From Methylobacterium planeticum (lineage in GTDB: Bacteria; Pseudomonadota; Alphaproteobacteria; Rhizobiales; Beijerinckiaceae), in the NCBI RefSeq assembly GCF_008806345.1, contig NZ_VZZJ01000005.1:248001-312000 (forward strand): a DNA stretch of 64,000 bases. The letters are read 5' to 3'. Below are positions 45,549-53,913 of the stretch, one piece after another. The notes beneath the pieces were generated by a model. That model ran no database searches and was not told the origin of the DNA. It worked only from the letters and a program-made list of their open reading frames with translations. The position numbers were made by a program, and so were the translations under genes. The first letter of the stretch is position 1. Every line of letters starts with the position of its first letter.

Positions 45549-45914
45549 GAGCGCGGTCCGGCCGCTCGGCGCGTCGCGGGCAGGGGGCCCGGCGCCGCGG
45601 GGGCAGGTCGGCCATGATCGGGGGACCCGGCCCGGCAGGCCGAGGAAAAGCGGGATGCCCGCCGGACCGGCGTCGGCCCATCGGGATCGACGACGGCTTG
45701 TATCCTGCACGCACATGGCGAACTGTGATGTGGATCACAGAAGGCCGGCCGGAACCGCTCTACTCGCGGCGTCGAGAGGCAGGTCGGGTCGGCCGCCCGC
45801 GCCGGTCCCGACCGACGGTCGGAGACTTGGTGAAACCTCGTCCCCTGGCCGGAGACATGGCGCTGGCCTGGACCTGATCGTCGTCTCACCGATCCATGCG
45901 CGGAGGGCTCGATC
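45549..45914. other. Regulatory intergenic region before alpha-dioxygenase gene
   Basis: 366 bases without a supported gene. The CRP-like palindrome at 45724 is the only clear signal. The predicted transcription start, if the site is class II, is near 45773. Confidence 0.45.
45724..45739 (+). promoter_or_regulatory. Second perfect CRP/FNR-family binding palindrome
   Basis: TGTGA-tgtgga-TCACA, again matching all ten consensus positions, 176 bases before the GTG of the alpha-dioxygenase gene. Two perfect sites within 550 bases, next to a nucleotide cyclase gene and nowhere else noticed in the window, make chance unlikely. Confidence 0.75.
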
Positions 45915-47954
45915 GTGAAGCGTTCGCTCGACCTGACGGACGGCCCGGCCCCACCCTCCGGCTCCAGTCTCGTCCTCCCGTGTCCCGCCGACGCAAGCGA
46001 GCGCGCTCCGCGACCGGACGTGGCTCCGGCGCGCATCCCGGCCTCCGAGCGCCTCGTCGGATGGATGACCCTGAGCTTGAGCCGCATCCAGGCCTGGCAC
46101 CGCTGGCCCTTCCTGATCGCGGTCCCGATGGTGGTCGGCCACCGCACGATCATGCGCCGGCTCAATCTCACGGACACCCAGACGGTGCCCCCGCCGACGG
46201 CGCTGCCGCCCGAGTTCGACATGCGCGGCGCCCGAACGGCGGATGGCAGCTTCAACGACCTCGGGACGCCCTGGATGGGCATGGCGGGGGCCCGCTTCGG
46301 CCGCAACATGCCGCTCGACCGGACGTTCGGGGAGACGCCGCCGACGCTGTTCGCGCCGAGCCCGCGCCTGATCAGCAACCGGCTGCTGGCGCGGGGCGAC
46401 TTCGTGGAGGTCCCGCACCTGAACGTCCTCGCGGCGGCGTGGATCCAGTTCATGATCCACGACTGGCTGAGCCACGAATCGGGCGACCGCTGCGCCGCGC
46501 CGCACGAGATCCCGCTCCCGCAAGGGGACGATTGGCCGGAGGGGCGGATGACGGTCCTGCCGACGCGGCCGGACCGGCGCTCCGCGGCGGATGCGGGACG
46601 GCCCGCGGCCTATGCCAACACCGAGACCGGCTGGTGGGACGGCTCGCAGATCTACGGCTCCTCGCTCGAGCGGCAGCGTGCCGTGCGCACCGACCCGGCG
46701 ACCGGCCGCGTCCTGTCCGACGGGAAGCTCGGCCTGACCGCGGACGGGCTGTTGCCGCTCGCGCACCGGACCGCCCGCGGCAAGGCGGATCGGAACCTCG
46801 AACTCGCGGGGGTGAACGGCAATTGGTGGATCGGCCTGTCCGTGATGCACACGCTGTTCGCGCGCGAGCACAACGCCATCGTCGACCACCTGCGGGACGC
46901 GTATCCGGATGCCTGCGGCGAGTGGCTGTTCCAGAAGGCGCGGCTCGTCAATGCCGCGCTCACGGCGAAGATCCACACGGTGGAGTGGACCCCGGCGCTG
47001 ATGAACTCGCCGGAGGGCCGCATGGTGATGCGCGGCAATTTCTGGGGCCTCCTCGGCGAGCACTACGCCCGCGCCTTCGGGCGTGTCGGGACGGGCGAGA
47101 TCCTCTCGGGGATCCCGGGCTCGCCGACGGAGCACCACGCGGCACCCTACGCGATGACGGAGGAGTTCGCCGCCGTCTACCGGATGCATTCCCTGATGCC
47201 GGATGTCTTCTCGTTCCGGCACCACGCCGACGATGCCGAGATCCTGCGGCGCGACCTCGCCAAGGTGGCGGGCGGCCAGGCCCGGGAGATCCACGAGCGC
47301 GTCGCCTTCGCGGACGTGGTGTACTCCCTCGCCACCAGCAAGCCGGGCGCCCTCGTGCTGCACAACTACCCGAACGGGCTGCGCCGGCTCGACCGGCTGG
47401 ACGCGAACGGCGTCTATCTCGACATGGCGGCGGTCGACATCCTGCGCGACCGCGAGCGCGGGGTGCCGCGCTACTGCGCCTTCCGGCGGCACATCAACGC
47501 GCACGTGCCGAGGACCTTCGCCGAGCTCACCGACGACGTGACCTGGCAGAAGGAGCTCGACGAGGTCTATGGCGGCAATATCGAGGCGGTGGATCTCCTG
47601 GTCGGCACCCTGGCCGAGAGCCGGTCGGTCCGGTACGGCACGCCGCCGGCCTTCGGCTTCTCCGACACGGCCTTCCGCATCTTCATCCTGATGGCGTCCC
47701 GGCGCCTCAAGAGCGACCGCTTCTACACCGAGGATTTCCGGCCCGAGATCTACACGCCGGCCGGCTTCGCCTGGATCCAGGACAACGCGCTGCGCAGCGT
47801 CATGGAGCGGCACTGTCCGGCCTTGCGGCCTCACTTCGCGGACGCGCGCAACCTGTTCTTCCCCTGGGCGAAGGGGGCGGGGGCGGGAGAGGCCCGGACC
47901 GGGGCCGCGTCCGAGCGTTCGAGCCGCGGAGGCGCGCCGTGGACGAAGCCCTGA
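45915..47954 (+). CDS. Fatty acid alpha-dioxygenase / animal-type heme peroxidase family
   Basis: A 679-residue protein of the peroxidase-cyclooxygenase superfamily, closest by motif to plant alpha-dioxygenases. Distal heme region: WIQFMIHDWLSHESGD with His182. TGWWDGSQIYGSS and GLSVMHTLFAREHNAIVDHL are alpha-dioxygenase-like. The critical AAVYRMHSLMPD motif has Tyr422 and proximal His425 with the same three-residue spacing as the catalytic Tyr and His of alpha-dioxygenases. This Tyr radical abstracts the alpha-hydrogen of a free fatty acid to give a 2-hydroperoxide. GTG start with GGAGG-like site. A membrane protein gene overlaps its 3' end, then a patatin-like gene follows. Confidence 0.82.
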   Translation: MKRSLDLTDGPAPPSGSSLVLPCPADASERAPRPDVAPARIPASERLVGWMTLSLSRIQAWHRWPFLIAVPMVVGHRTIMRRLNLTDTQTVPPPTALPPEFDMRGARTADGSFNDLGTPWMGMAGARFGRNMPLDRTFGETPPTLFAPSPRLISNRLLARGDFVEVPHLNVLAAAWIQFMIHDWLSHESGDRCAAPHEIPLPQGDDWPEGRMTVLPTRPDRRSAADAGRPAAYANTETGWWDGSQIYGSSLERQRAVRTDPATGRVLSDGKLGLTADGLLPLAHRTARGKADRNLELAGVNGNWWIGLSVMHTLFAREHNAIVDHLRDAYPDACGEWLFQKARLVNAALTAKIHTVEWTPALMNSPEGRMVMRGNFWGLLGEHYARAFGRVGTGEILSGIPGSPTEHHAAPYAMTEEFAAVYRMHSLMPDVFSFRHHADDAEILRRDLAKVAGGQAREIHERVAFADVVYSLATSKPGALVLHNYPNGLRRLDRLDANGVYLDMAAVDILRDRERGVPRYCAFRRHINAHVPRTFAELTDDVTWQKELDEVYGGNIEAVDLLVGTLAESRSVRYGTPPAFGFSDTAFRIFILMASRRLKSDRFYTEDFRPEIYTPAGFAWIQDNALRSVMERHCPALRPHFADARNLFFPWAKGAGAGEARTGAASERSSRGGAPWTKP

Positions 47955-48361
47955 GCCTCGCCTGGACCGAGGCGGAGGCGCGATCCCGCGAGGCGGCCTT
48001 CCGGCGCCTGCTTCTCATCGCCCTGATGACCGAGGGTGCCTGGGGCTCGGTCGCCGTGACCGCCCCGGCCTGGATCGCCTCGCTCCTCGAGCTTGGGGGC
48101 GCTCCGGTCCTGGGGTGGGTCCGAGCCTGCGGCGGCCTGGTTCTCCTGGCGGTCTATCTCCAGATCCCGGGGCTGCTGGACCCCGTCAACCGCCGCCTGG
48201 GCAACATCCTGGGCATCGGCGGCCGGTTCGTCCTCGCGGCCTTCTGCCTGTGCCTGGGCGGCCGGTTCCTCTGGCTCGCGCCCCTCGAGGGCGGCCTCGG
48301 CCTGCTCCTCTCGATTCTCTATTTCGGACTCTTCCGGGCCGTGCTGATGAGCCGGCCGTGA
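47939..48361 (+). CDS. Integral membrane protein coupled to alpha-dioxygenase gene
   Basis: A 140-residue protein starting at a GTG inside the end of the alpha-dioxygenase gene (16-base overlap), with GGAGG seven bases upstream. Three to four membrane helices: FRRLLLIALMTEGAWGSVAV, WVRACGGLVLLAVYLQIPGL, GIGGRFVLAAFCLCLGGRFL and GLLLSILYFGLFRAVLM. No family recognised. The overlap implies coupled translation, and the protein could anchor the dioxygenase to the membrane or handle its lipophilic products. Confidence 0.72.
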   Translation: MDEALSLAWTEAEARSREAAFRRLLLIALMTEGAWGSVAVTAPAWIASLLELGGAPVLGWVRACGGLVLLAVYLQIPGLLDPVNRRLGNILGIGGRFVLAAFCLCLGGRFLWLAPLEGGLGLLLSILYFGLFRAVLMSRP

Positions 48362-48438
48362 CCGCGGCGCAACCCGAGCGGAACGCTTGAGCGGCGCCGC
48401 CGCCCATCACAGGTCACCGTCACGCGCGAGGTGCTGAG

Positions 48439-50808
48439 ATGCAGTCGGGGTGGTTCGTCGGGATCGGCGTCGCGCTCGCGCTGTCGGCCCTCTGGTGGTT
48501 CGCGTGGAGCCCGGTCCTGCGCTGGCTCCGGGTGCTGTGGGTCTGCCGCATCCCCGCGCTCAGCGCCGGGCTCGGCATCGCCCTGTTCTCGCTCGCCGAG
48601 CCGGCCCGCGATCTCTTCATGGAATCGCAGAGCTACACCGCGTACTGGACCGCCCTGTTCGGGCTGGCCCTGCTCTGGGCCGTGATCGTCCACTTCGCGG
48701 CACGAAAGGTCCTGGAGCAGCAGGCCTGGGGCGGGCGGGGCGCGGAGCTCCCCTTGAGCGCGGTTCGCCTGGCCGAGCTCCGCCACCGCTACGTCCTGCC
48801 GGCGACCTGGATCCCGCGCCTCCTCGGGCTGCTCTGCCTCGCGGCGCTCGGCATCGGGATCTGGGGGGCGCACCGCGACATCCAGCCGATCCGCGACGCC
48901 TTCGCGCTGCGCGATCCGATCGTCCTGCTCTGGCCGACGGCGGCGTGCGGCGCGCTCTATCTCGGCTACGTCATCCTCCGCCGCCGCTTCCTCGGCGGCG
49001 CGGCGGCGGCCGAGCCGCTCGGCACCTTCCTGCGCGACGCCCTGACCGGCCGCTCCACGACGCTGCTGACCGAGGCCGGGGCGTTCTGGTTCGCGGATCT
49101 CGCCACCGCGCGCGGGCGGGCGGCGCGGGACGCGAGCCGGCGCGGGCGCGTCCGCTGGGACGGCGTGGCCCTCGCCCTCCTGGTCGCGCAGGCGCTCGCC
49201 TGGATCGCCGCGCTCAGCGCTCCGCTGACGCTCGCCGAATGGGTGTCCCGGGCGCCGTTCGTGGTGCTGATGCTCGCGCTTCCGGTCTCGATCCTGTCCT
49301 TCCTCTCGGCCCTGTCGCACCAGTGGCGGGTCCCCGTCGTCGCGCTGCTCCTCGCCGGCCTGATCGGTGCGACCGGCCTGACGCAGCATTTTCACGACCT
49401 GCGCAGCGTGGCGGAGGCCACGAACCTGCGGCAGGCCGCGCTTCCCGAGGCCGTCGGCGCCTGGACGAAGGCGAATTGTCCGGCCGGCCCCGTGGCGGCG
49501 TGCGGCGCACATCCGGTGATCGTGGCCAGCGCCGGGGGCGCGAGCCGCGCGGCCTTCTTCACCGGAACGGTCGTCGGCGAACTCCTCGACACCGCCCCGG
49601 CCGCCTTCCGCCAGCGGCTCTTCGCCGTCTCGGGCGTCTCCGGCGGGGCGGTCGGCGCCGCGATGCTGCGCAGTCTCCTGGCCGATCACCCCGCTGCCGA
49701 CGCTCCGCCCTGCGCCAGGCTCGACAACCGGTGGTTCGGACCCGCGGAGGATTACGGCAGCGGGCCGGGCAAGCGGGCGCTCACCTGGAAGACCTGCCTT
49801 CAGACCCTCGCCGCCGGCGACTTCCTGTCGCCGGCCTTCATCGGCCTCGCCTTCCGTGACCTGTTCGGCTTCCTCATCGCGCAGGACCGGGCCGTGTTGC
49901 TCGAGCAAGCCCTCGAGCGCCGCTACGCCCTGATCGCGCGGGACGAGGCCGTGCGGGAGGGCTCGGGCCTCACCCGGTTCGTCGGGCAGGACGCCCCCGC
50001 TCCCGGATCGGCCGTTGTCCCGAGGCTGCTTCTCAATACCACCTCGGTCCGGGAAGGCCGGCGGTCCATCATCACGGACCTGCAGCCCTTCCACTGCCGG
50101 GACGGCACCACGAGCCGGCTCTCCCCGGTGGCGTTCGACCTGTTCGAGACCGTGGCCGGCCGGAACGGCACCTGCGAGACCGGGCCGGTGGCGATAACCG
50201 GGGGCGTGCGCCTCTCCACCGCCGCCACCGCGAGCGCGCGCTTTCCCGTCATCTCACCCCAGGCGGGCATTCGCGATGCCGGCGGCTCCGCGCTGCGCGA
50301 CCTCCTGGTCGATGGCGGCTATTTCGAGAATGACGGGCTGACCACCGCGCGCGAGCTGGCGCAGGCCCTGCAGGCGTTCGGCCTGGATCCGGTCATCCTT
50401 CACATCACCAACAACCCGGAGGAGGCCGTGCGCGGGGACGCTCCGAACGCCGCCCTCCCGGCCCCGCCGCGATCCTCCTGGCATGAGGGACTCACGGCTC
50501 CGGTCGCGGCGCTGGCCAGCACCCGGGACGGCCACGCCGCCGAGGCGGCCTATCGGGCGAGCCACGCCTTCCTGACGCTGACCTTCAAGGTCTACGACCG
50601 GGTCCCGCTGCTGGGGCCGCACGAGCCCTGCTCGTTGCGCGGCCCGGCCGGAACCGTGAGCCCATCGGCGGCGCCGATGAAGGACCTCTCCATGAGCTGG
50701 TGGCTGTCCGGCGCGGTCCAGGGCTATCTCGACCGGCAGCTCTGCCACCCCGAGAACATCGCCCGCTTCGAGGCCCTCACGGGCGTGCTCGACGCGGGGG
50801 GGCGGTGA
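48439..50808 (+). CDS. Membrane-bound patatin-like phospholipase
   Basis: A 789-residue protein. The N-terminal half (about 1-320) has about six hydrophobic segments. The C-terminal half is a patatin domain: oxyanion loop SAGGASRAAFFTG (about 364-376), the nucleophile Ser401 in the elbow GVSGG, and the catalytic Asp625 in LLVDGGYFENDGL. Patatins hydrolyse acyl esters of phospholipids or galactolipids, releasing fatty acids. GAGG lies eight bases before the ATG, and the gene begins 77 bases after the membrane protein, same strand. It could supply substrate for the alpha-dioxygenase. Confidence 0.86.
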   Translation: MQSGWFVGIGVALALSALWWFAWSPVLRWLRVLWVCRIPALSAGLGIALFSLAEPARDLFMESQSYTAYWTALFGLALLWAVIVHFAARKVLEQQAWGGRGAELPLSAVRLAELRHRYVLPATWIPRLLGLLCLAALGIGIWGAHRDIQPIRDAFALRDPIVLLWPTAACGALYLGYVILRRRFLGGAAAAEPLGTFLRDALTGRSTTLLTEAGAFWFADLATARGRAARDASRRGRVRWDGVALALLVAQALAWIAALSAPLTLAEWVSRAPFVVLMLALPVSILSFLSALSHQWRVPVVALLLAGLIGATGLTQHFHDLRSVAEATNLRQAALPEAVGAWTKANCPAGPVAACGAHPVIVASAGGASRAAFFTGTVVGELLDTAPAAFRQRLFAVSGVSGGAVGAAMLRSLLADHPAADAPPCARLDNRWFGPAEDYGSGPGKRALTWKTCLQTLAAGDFLSPAFIGLAFRDLFGFLIAQDRAVLLEQALERRYALIARDEAVREGSGLTRFVGQDAPAPGSAVVPRLLLNTTSVREGRRSIITDLQPFHCRDGTTSRLSPVAFDLFETVAGRNGTCETGPVAITGGVRLSTAATASARFPVISPQAGIRDAGGSALRDLLVDGGYFENDGLTTARELAQALQAFGLDPVILHITNNPEEAVRGDAPNAALPAPPRSSWHEGLTAPVAALASTRDGHAAEAAYRASHAFLTLTFKVYDRVPLLGPHEPCSLRGPAGTVSPSAAPMKDLSMSWWLSGAVQGYLDRQLCHPENIARFEALTGVLDAGGR

Positions 50809-50910
50809 GCCGGCCGGCGCCTGCGCAGTCTACGCGGACCAAATGGCCAAGCTGATCGAACCAATGCCGTCCCAGGGCGTTCCTAGCTGCCGATGAGGAG
50901 AACACGCGAC

Positions 50911-51210
50911 ATGAAGGCGCTTATTGCAGTGGCGGCCTTGGGCCTGGGGCTGATGGGCCCGGCCCTGGCCCAACCCTATGGCGGCCCGGAATACGGCTAC
51001 CGGGACCGTGATTCCGGATACCGGGACCGCGATTCCGGATACCGGGATCGCGGCTATCGGGATCGGGACCGCGAGTTCGCGTTCGACGAGGGCGAGTACC
51101 TGCGCTGCAATCCCGACGTTCGCCGCGCGGTCAACCGCGGCCAGATGGAATCCGGCGCCGCGCATTACCGGGTGTTCGGGCGCCGTGAGGGCCGGCGGCT
51201 CAGCTGCTGA
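50911..51210 (+). CDS. Secreted Tyr/Arg/Asp-repeat protein
   Basis: A 99-residue protein with signal peptide (MKALIAVAALGLGLMGPALA). The next segment is a 21-bp in-frame repeat (50995-51070) coding for GYRDRDS units. The C-terminal half (DEGEYLRCNPDVRRAVNRGQ, MESGAAHYRVFGRREGRRLS) resembles the conserved tail of small secreted Methylobacterium and rhizobial proteins with the Y/LxCNPDV motif. Two Cys could pair. GGAG lies 11 bases before the ATG. Function unknown. Confidence 0.68.
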   Translation: MKALIAVAALGLGLMGPALAQPYGGPEYGYRDRDSGYRDRDSGYRDRGYRDRDREFAFDEGEYLRCNPDVRRAVNRGQMESGAAHYRVFGRREGRRLSC

Positions 51211-51276
51211 GGACGGAGGCACCGAGGGCGCTCCGGCGCTCGAGCCGAGCCGTCGCCGCGCCGGGGACCCGCGTGA

Positions 51277-51966
51277 TCACGGCCGGCGCGGCTCCGGGAA
51301 GGCGAGGACCGCGCCCGTATAGGTCTCGACGACCTCGCTGAAGGGCGTCCCGTCCGGCAGCCTCAGCACGGCCCGGTGCTCGATGACCTGCGCCGGTGGC
51401 GTGAGGGGCGCCTCGCCCGGCGGGACCTGCGCCTCCGGGGCGACCTCCCAGCCGTCCGGCAGCGGAGACCAGAGCAGCTTCGCCGACAGCGTGTGCCGCT
51501 GGAAGCGCAGGGCCTGCACGGCGCGCCCGAAGGCGATGTCCGTCATGTCGAGCTGATGGTTCATCTCGGGCGTGAGGCGGGCCGGCACGTACCAATTGTC
51601 CGCTTCGGAGAGGACGTGCGTCCCGCAGCGCAGCCGCACGTGGCGATAGCGGACGGGCTCGGACGGGTCGACGCGAAGCTGGTGACGGACCTCCTCCGTC
51701 GCCGGCTTGTCGTCGCCGATGCGCTCGGCGACGATGCGGGCCGGTGAGGCGAGGCCGTGAGCCGCGCACCAGCGGTCGAGGGTCAGGGTCGCGCTGTCGT
51801 GGCTGAGCAGATCGGCATTGAGCGATTGCAGGAGCGCAAGGGCCTCCAGGCGGGCGACGAAATCGCCGCGCCAGCCCGCCTTCGCGTCCTCGTCGGCCCG
51901 GCCAGGACCGTGCGAGAGGGCGAGTATCGTCATCGCGAGACACCCTGCCTGCCCAAAGCGCGTCAT
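51277..51966 (-). CDS. Secreted chorismate lyase / UTRA-fold-like protein
   Basis: A 229-residue protein. MTRFGQAGCLAMTILALSHG and GRADEDA form a signal peptide. The core (VRYRHVRLRCGTHVLSEADN, WYVPARLTPEMNHQLDMTD, FGRAVQALRFQRHTLS) resembles the chorismate pyruvate-lyase / UTRA fold, including the conserved ADNWYVPARLTPEM segment of an uncharacterised proteobacterial family. An exported chorismate lyase would be surprising, so it may be a ligand-binding relative. GGGAGG is six bases before the ATG at 51966. Confidence 0.6.
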   Translation of the reverse strand: MTRFGQAGCLAMTILALSHGPGRADEDAKAGWRGDFVARLEALALLQSLNADLLSHDSATLTLDRWCAAHGLASPARIVAERIGDDKPATEEVRHQLRVDPSEPVRYRHVRLRCGTHVLSEADNWYVPARLTPEMNHQLDMTDIAFGRAVQALRFQRHTLSAKLLWSPLPDGWEVAPEAQVPPGEAPLTPPAQVIEHRAVLRLPDGTPFSEVVETYTGAVLAFPEPRRP

Positions 51967-52167
51967 CGTGACCCTCCCTTGCCCGTGCCCGTGCCGGGGG
52001 CGCATCGATCGGATCATGACACCGGCCCCCCATCGGCTGGAATCTCCGTGAGCGCATGGCTTGGGCCGACCCCGCGGAAGAGGTCAAGCACCCCGCAAGC
52101 CCGTGCGATGGGGCCCCCGTGGAGACCGCAACAGGCGCGCGCCGCGCGGCGGGGAGGGGGCCGCGCC

Positions 52168-52467
52168 TCAGATCTCGTAGACCAGACCCGCCTCGTACGC
52201 CTTCGGCTCGGGCTTGCGGGCGAACAGGTCGGGGCGGTGGATGCGCCCCGACGGGCAGGTGGCGCAGCGCCGCGTCATGCGCTCGTACAGGCGCTTCACG
52301 GTCGCACTCGCGGTCGTCGTGAACAGGAACGGGAACAGCGCGTGCACGAAGGCGGCCATCGACGCGCCGAGGAGCGGCACGGCATAGCCCAGGGATGCGC
52401 GCATGTGTTCGGGATAGGTCTCGCCGAGCGAGGACGGATGTTCGGTGAAGAGATGCCGCAGCCTCAT
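52168..52467 (-). CDS. DUF6356 family membrane protein
   Basis: A 99-residue protein beginning MRLRHLFTEHPSSLGETYPE, the signature of DUF6356 proteins (FTEHPxSVGExYxEHM). One hydrophobic helix region (YAVPLLGASMAAFVHALFPF, LFTTTASATVKRLYERM) and a Cys pair in RRCATCPSG. AGGAGAGATC precedes the ATG. Function unknown; likely inner-membrane. Confidence 0.78.
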   Translation of the reverse strand: MRLRHLFTEHPSSLGETYPEHMRASLGYAVPLLGASMAAFVHALFPFLFTTTASATVKRLYERMTRRCATCPSGRIHRPDLFARKPEPKAYEAGLVYEI

Positions 52468-52713
52468 GATCTCTCCTCTTCGATCGCCAACCGGGCCGGA
52501 TCGCCCGCATCCAGTCTCGATCGGATCCGCCGGCCCGTCTGAGACGATCCGCACACACGCGAACCCTGGGCCGGCAGGGTTAACGCGGCGTCAAGGGCAC
52601 CCGAGGGGACCCGCGCCCGCAGGGGCGCCGCCCCGGGCGGCTGGACGCTGCCGCCCATTGCCGGTGATATGCGACCGGAGGGACGCGTCAGACGTCCTCG
52701 GGAGGTTCAACGC

Positions 52714-53889
52714 ATGCTCAAGTCCGTCCTGGGGGCCGCCTGCGCCCTGCTCGGCCTCTCCCTCGGCGCGCCGGCCGACCCGGTGAGGACCGATCCGGCC
52801 TCGACAGCCCCGTCGATGTTCAAGCCGGCCCAGCGGGAGGGCTACTTCTTCGTCGGCGGCCGCTACGAGACCGTCGCGGGCAAGGACATCGCCGTCGGGC
52901 AGATGTTCGTGCAGTACCACGCTCCGGCTCGGGTCTCGCAACCCTATCCCGTCGTGATGGTGCACGGCACGGCGCAGACCGGCATCAACTTCCTCGGCAC
53001 GCCGGACGGACGGCCGGGCTGGGTGAGCCGGTTCGTGGAACGGGGCTTCGCGGTCTACGTCGTCGATCAGGTCGGGCGCGGGCGTTCGGGCGACAACCCG
53101 GAGGTCTACGGCCCGTATGCCCGCCTCACGACCGGCGATCTCGAGAGCGTCTTCACCGGGCAGGAGACGTTCGACCTGTTTCCGCAGGCCAAGCTGCACA
53201 CGCAGTGGCCGGGCGGGCCGGGCCTCAAGGGCAACGCCGCCTTCGATCAGTTCTTCCTCTCGCAGGTGCCCTCCATCGCGAGCGCGCTGAGGAGCGAGGA
53301 GCTTGTCGATCCCGCCCTGATCACCCTCCTGGAGAAGCTCGGTCCCGCGATCCTGCTGACCCACTCGCAGGCCGGTGTCTTCGGCTGGGCGGTCTCGGAC
53401 CAGCGGCCCGATCTCGTGAAGGCGCACGTCGCCGTCGAGCCGAACGGGCCGACCTTCTTCGACATCCGCTTCAAGGGTGGGGCCGATTGGTACGAGCGGG
53501 TCGGCGAGGCGCGGGCGAGGCCCTACGGCATCACGCGCGTGCCCCTGCGCTTCGAGCCGCCCGTGACCGCGCCGTCGGACCTGACGGTCGTCCAGGCCGA
53601 GGCGCCGGCGCGGCCCGACCGGATCCGGTGCTGGCTGCAGGCCGAGCCGGCGCGACGGCTGCCGAACCTCGCCAAGGTGCCGGCGGTGATCGTCACGGGC
53701 GAGGCCTCGTTCCGGGCGACGATGGACGATTGCACGGCCGCCTTCCTCGAGCAGGCCGGCGCGAAGCCGGACCGGCTCCCGCTCGCCGAGCACGGCATCC
53801 GCGGAAACGGCCACATGATGATGCTGGAGTCGAACAACCGCGAGGTCGCCGACGCGATCATCGGGTGGATCGAGGGCCGGGCGCGCTGA
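52714..53889 (+). CDS. Secreted alpha/beta hydrolase
   Basis: A 391-residue protein with a signal peptide (MLKSVLGAACALLGLSLGAP). The alpha/beta fold is shown by PYPVVMVHGTAQTGINF (oxyanion HG), the nucleophile elbow THSQAGVFG (Ser in G/HSQAG), acidic VEPNGPTFF and a C-terminal catalytic His in RGNGHMMMLE. It resembles the large esterase-type hydrolases with long lids annotated in proteobacteria; substrate unknown. GGGAGG sits at the expected distance before the ATG at 52714. Confidence 0.83.
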   Translation: MLKSVLGAACALLGLSLGAPADPVRTDPASTAPSMFKPAQREGYFFVGGRYETVAGKDIAVGQMFVQYHAPARVSQPYPVVMVHGTAQTGINFLGTPDGRPGWVSRFVERGFAVYVVDQVGRGRSGDNPEVYGPYARLTTGDLESVFTGQETFDLFPQAKLHTQWPGGPGLKGNAAFDQFFLSQVPSIASALRSEELVDPALITLLEKLGPAILLTHSQAGVFGWAVSDQRPDLVKAHVAVEPNGPTFFDIRFKGGADWYERVGEARARPYGITRVPLRFEPPVTAPSDLTVVQAEAPARPDRIRCWLQAEPARRLPNLAKVPAVIVTGEASFRATMDDCTAAFLEQAGAKPDRLPLAEHGIRGNGHMMMLESNNREVADAIIGWIEGRAR

Positions 53890-53913
53890 GATTGCGCCCC
53901 GGCGGGCGGGCGC

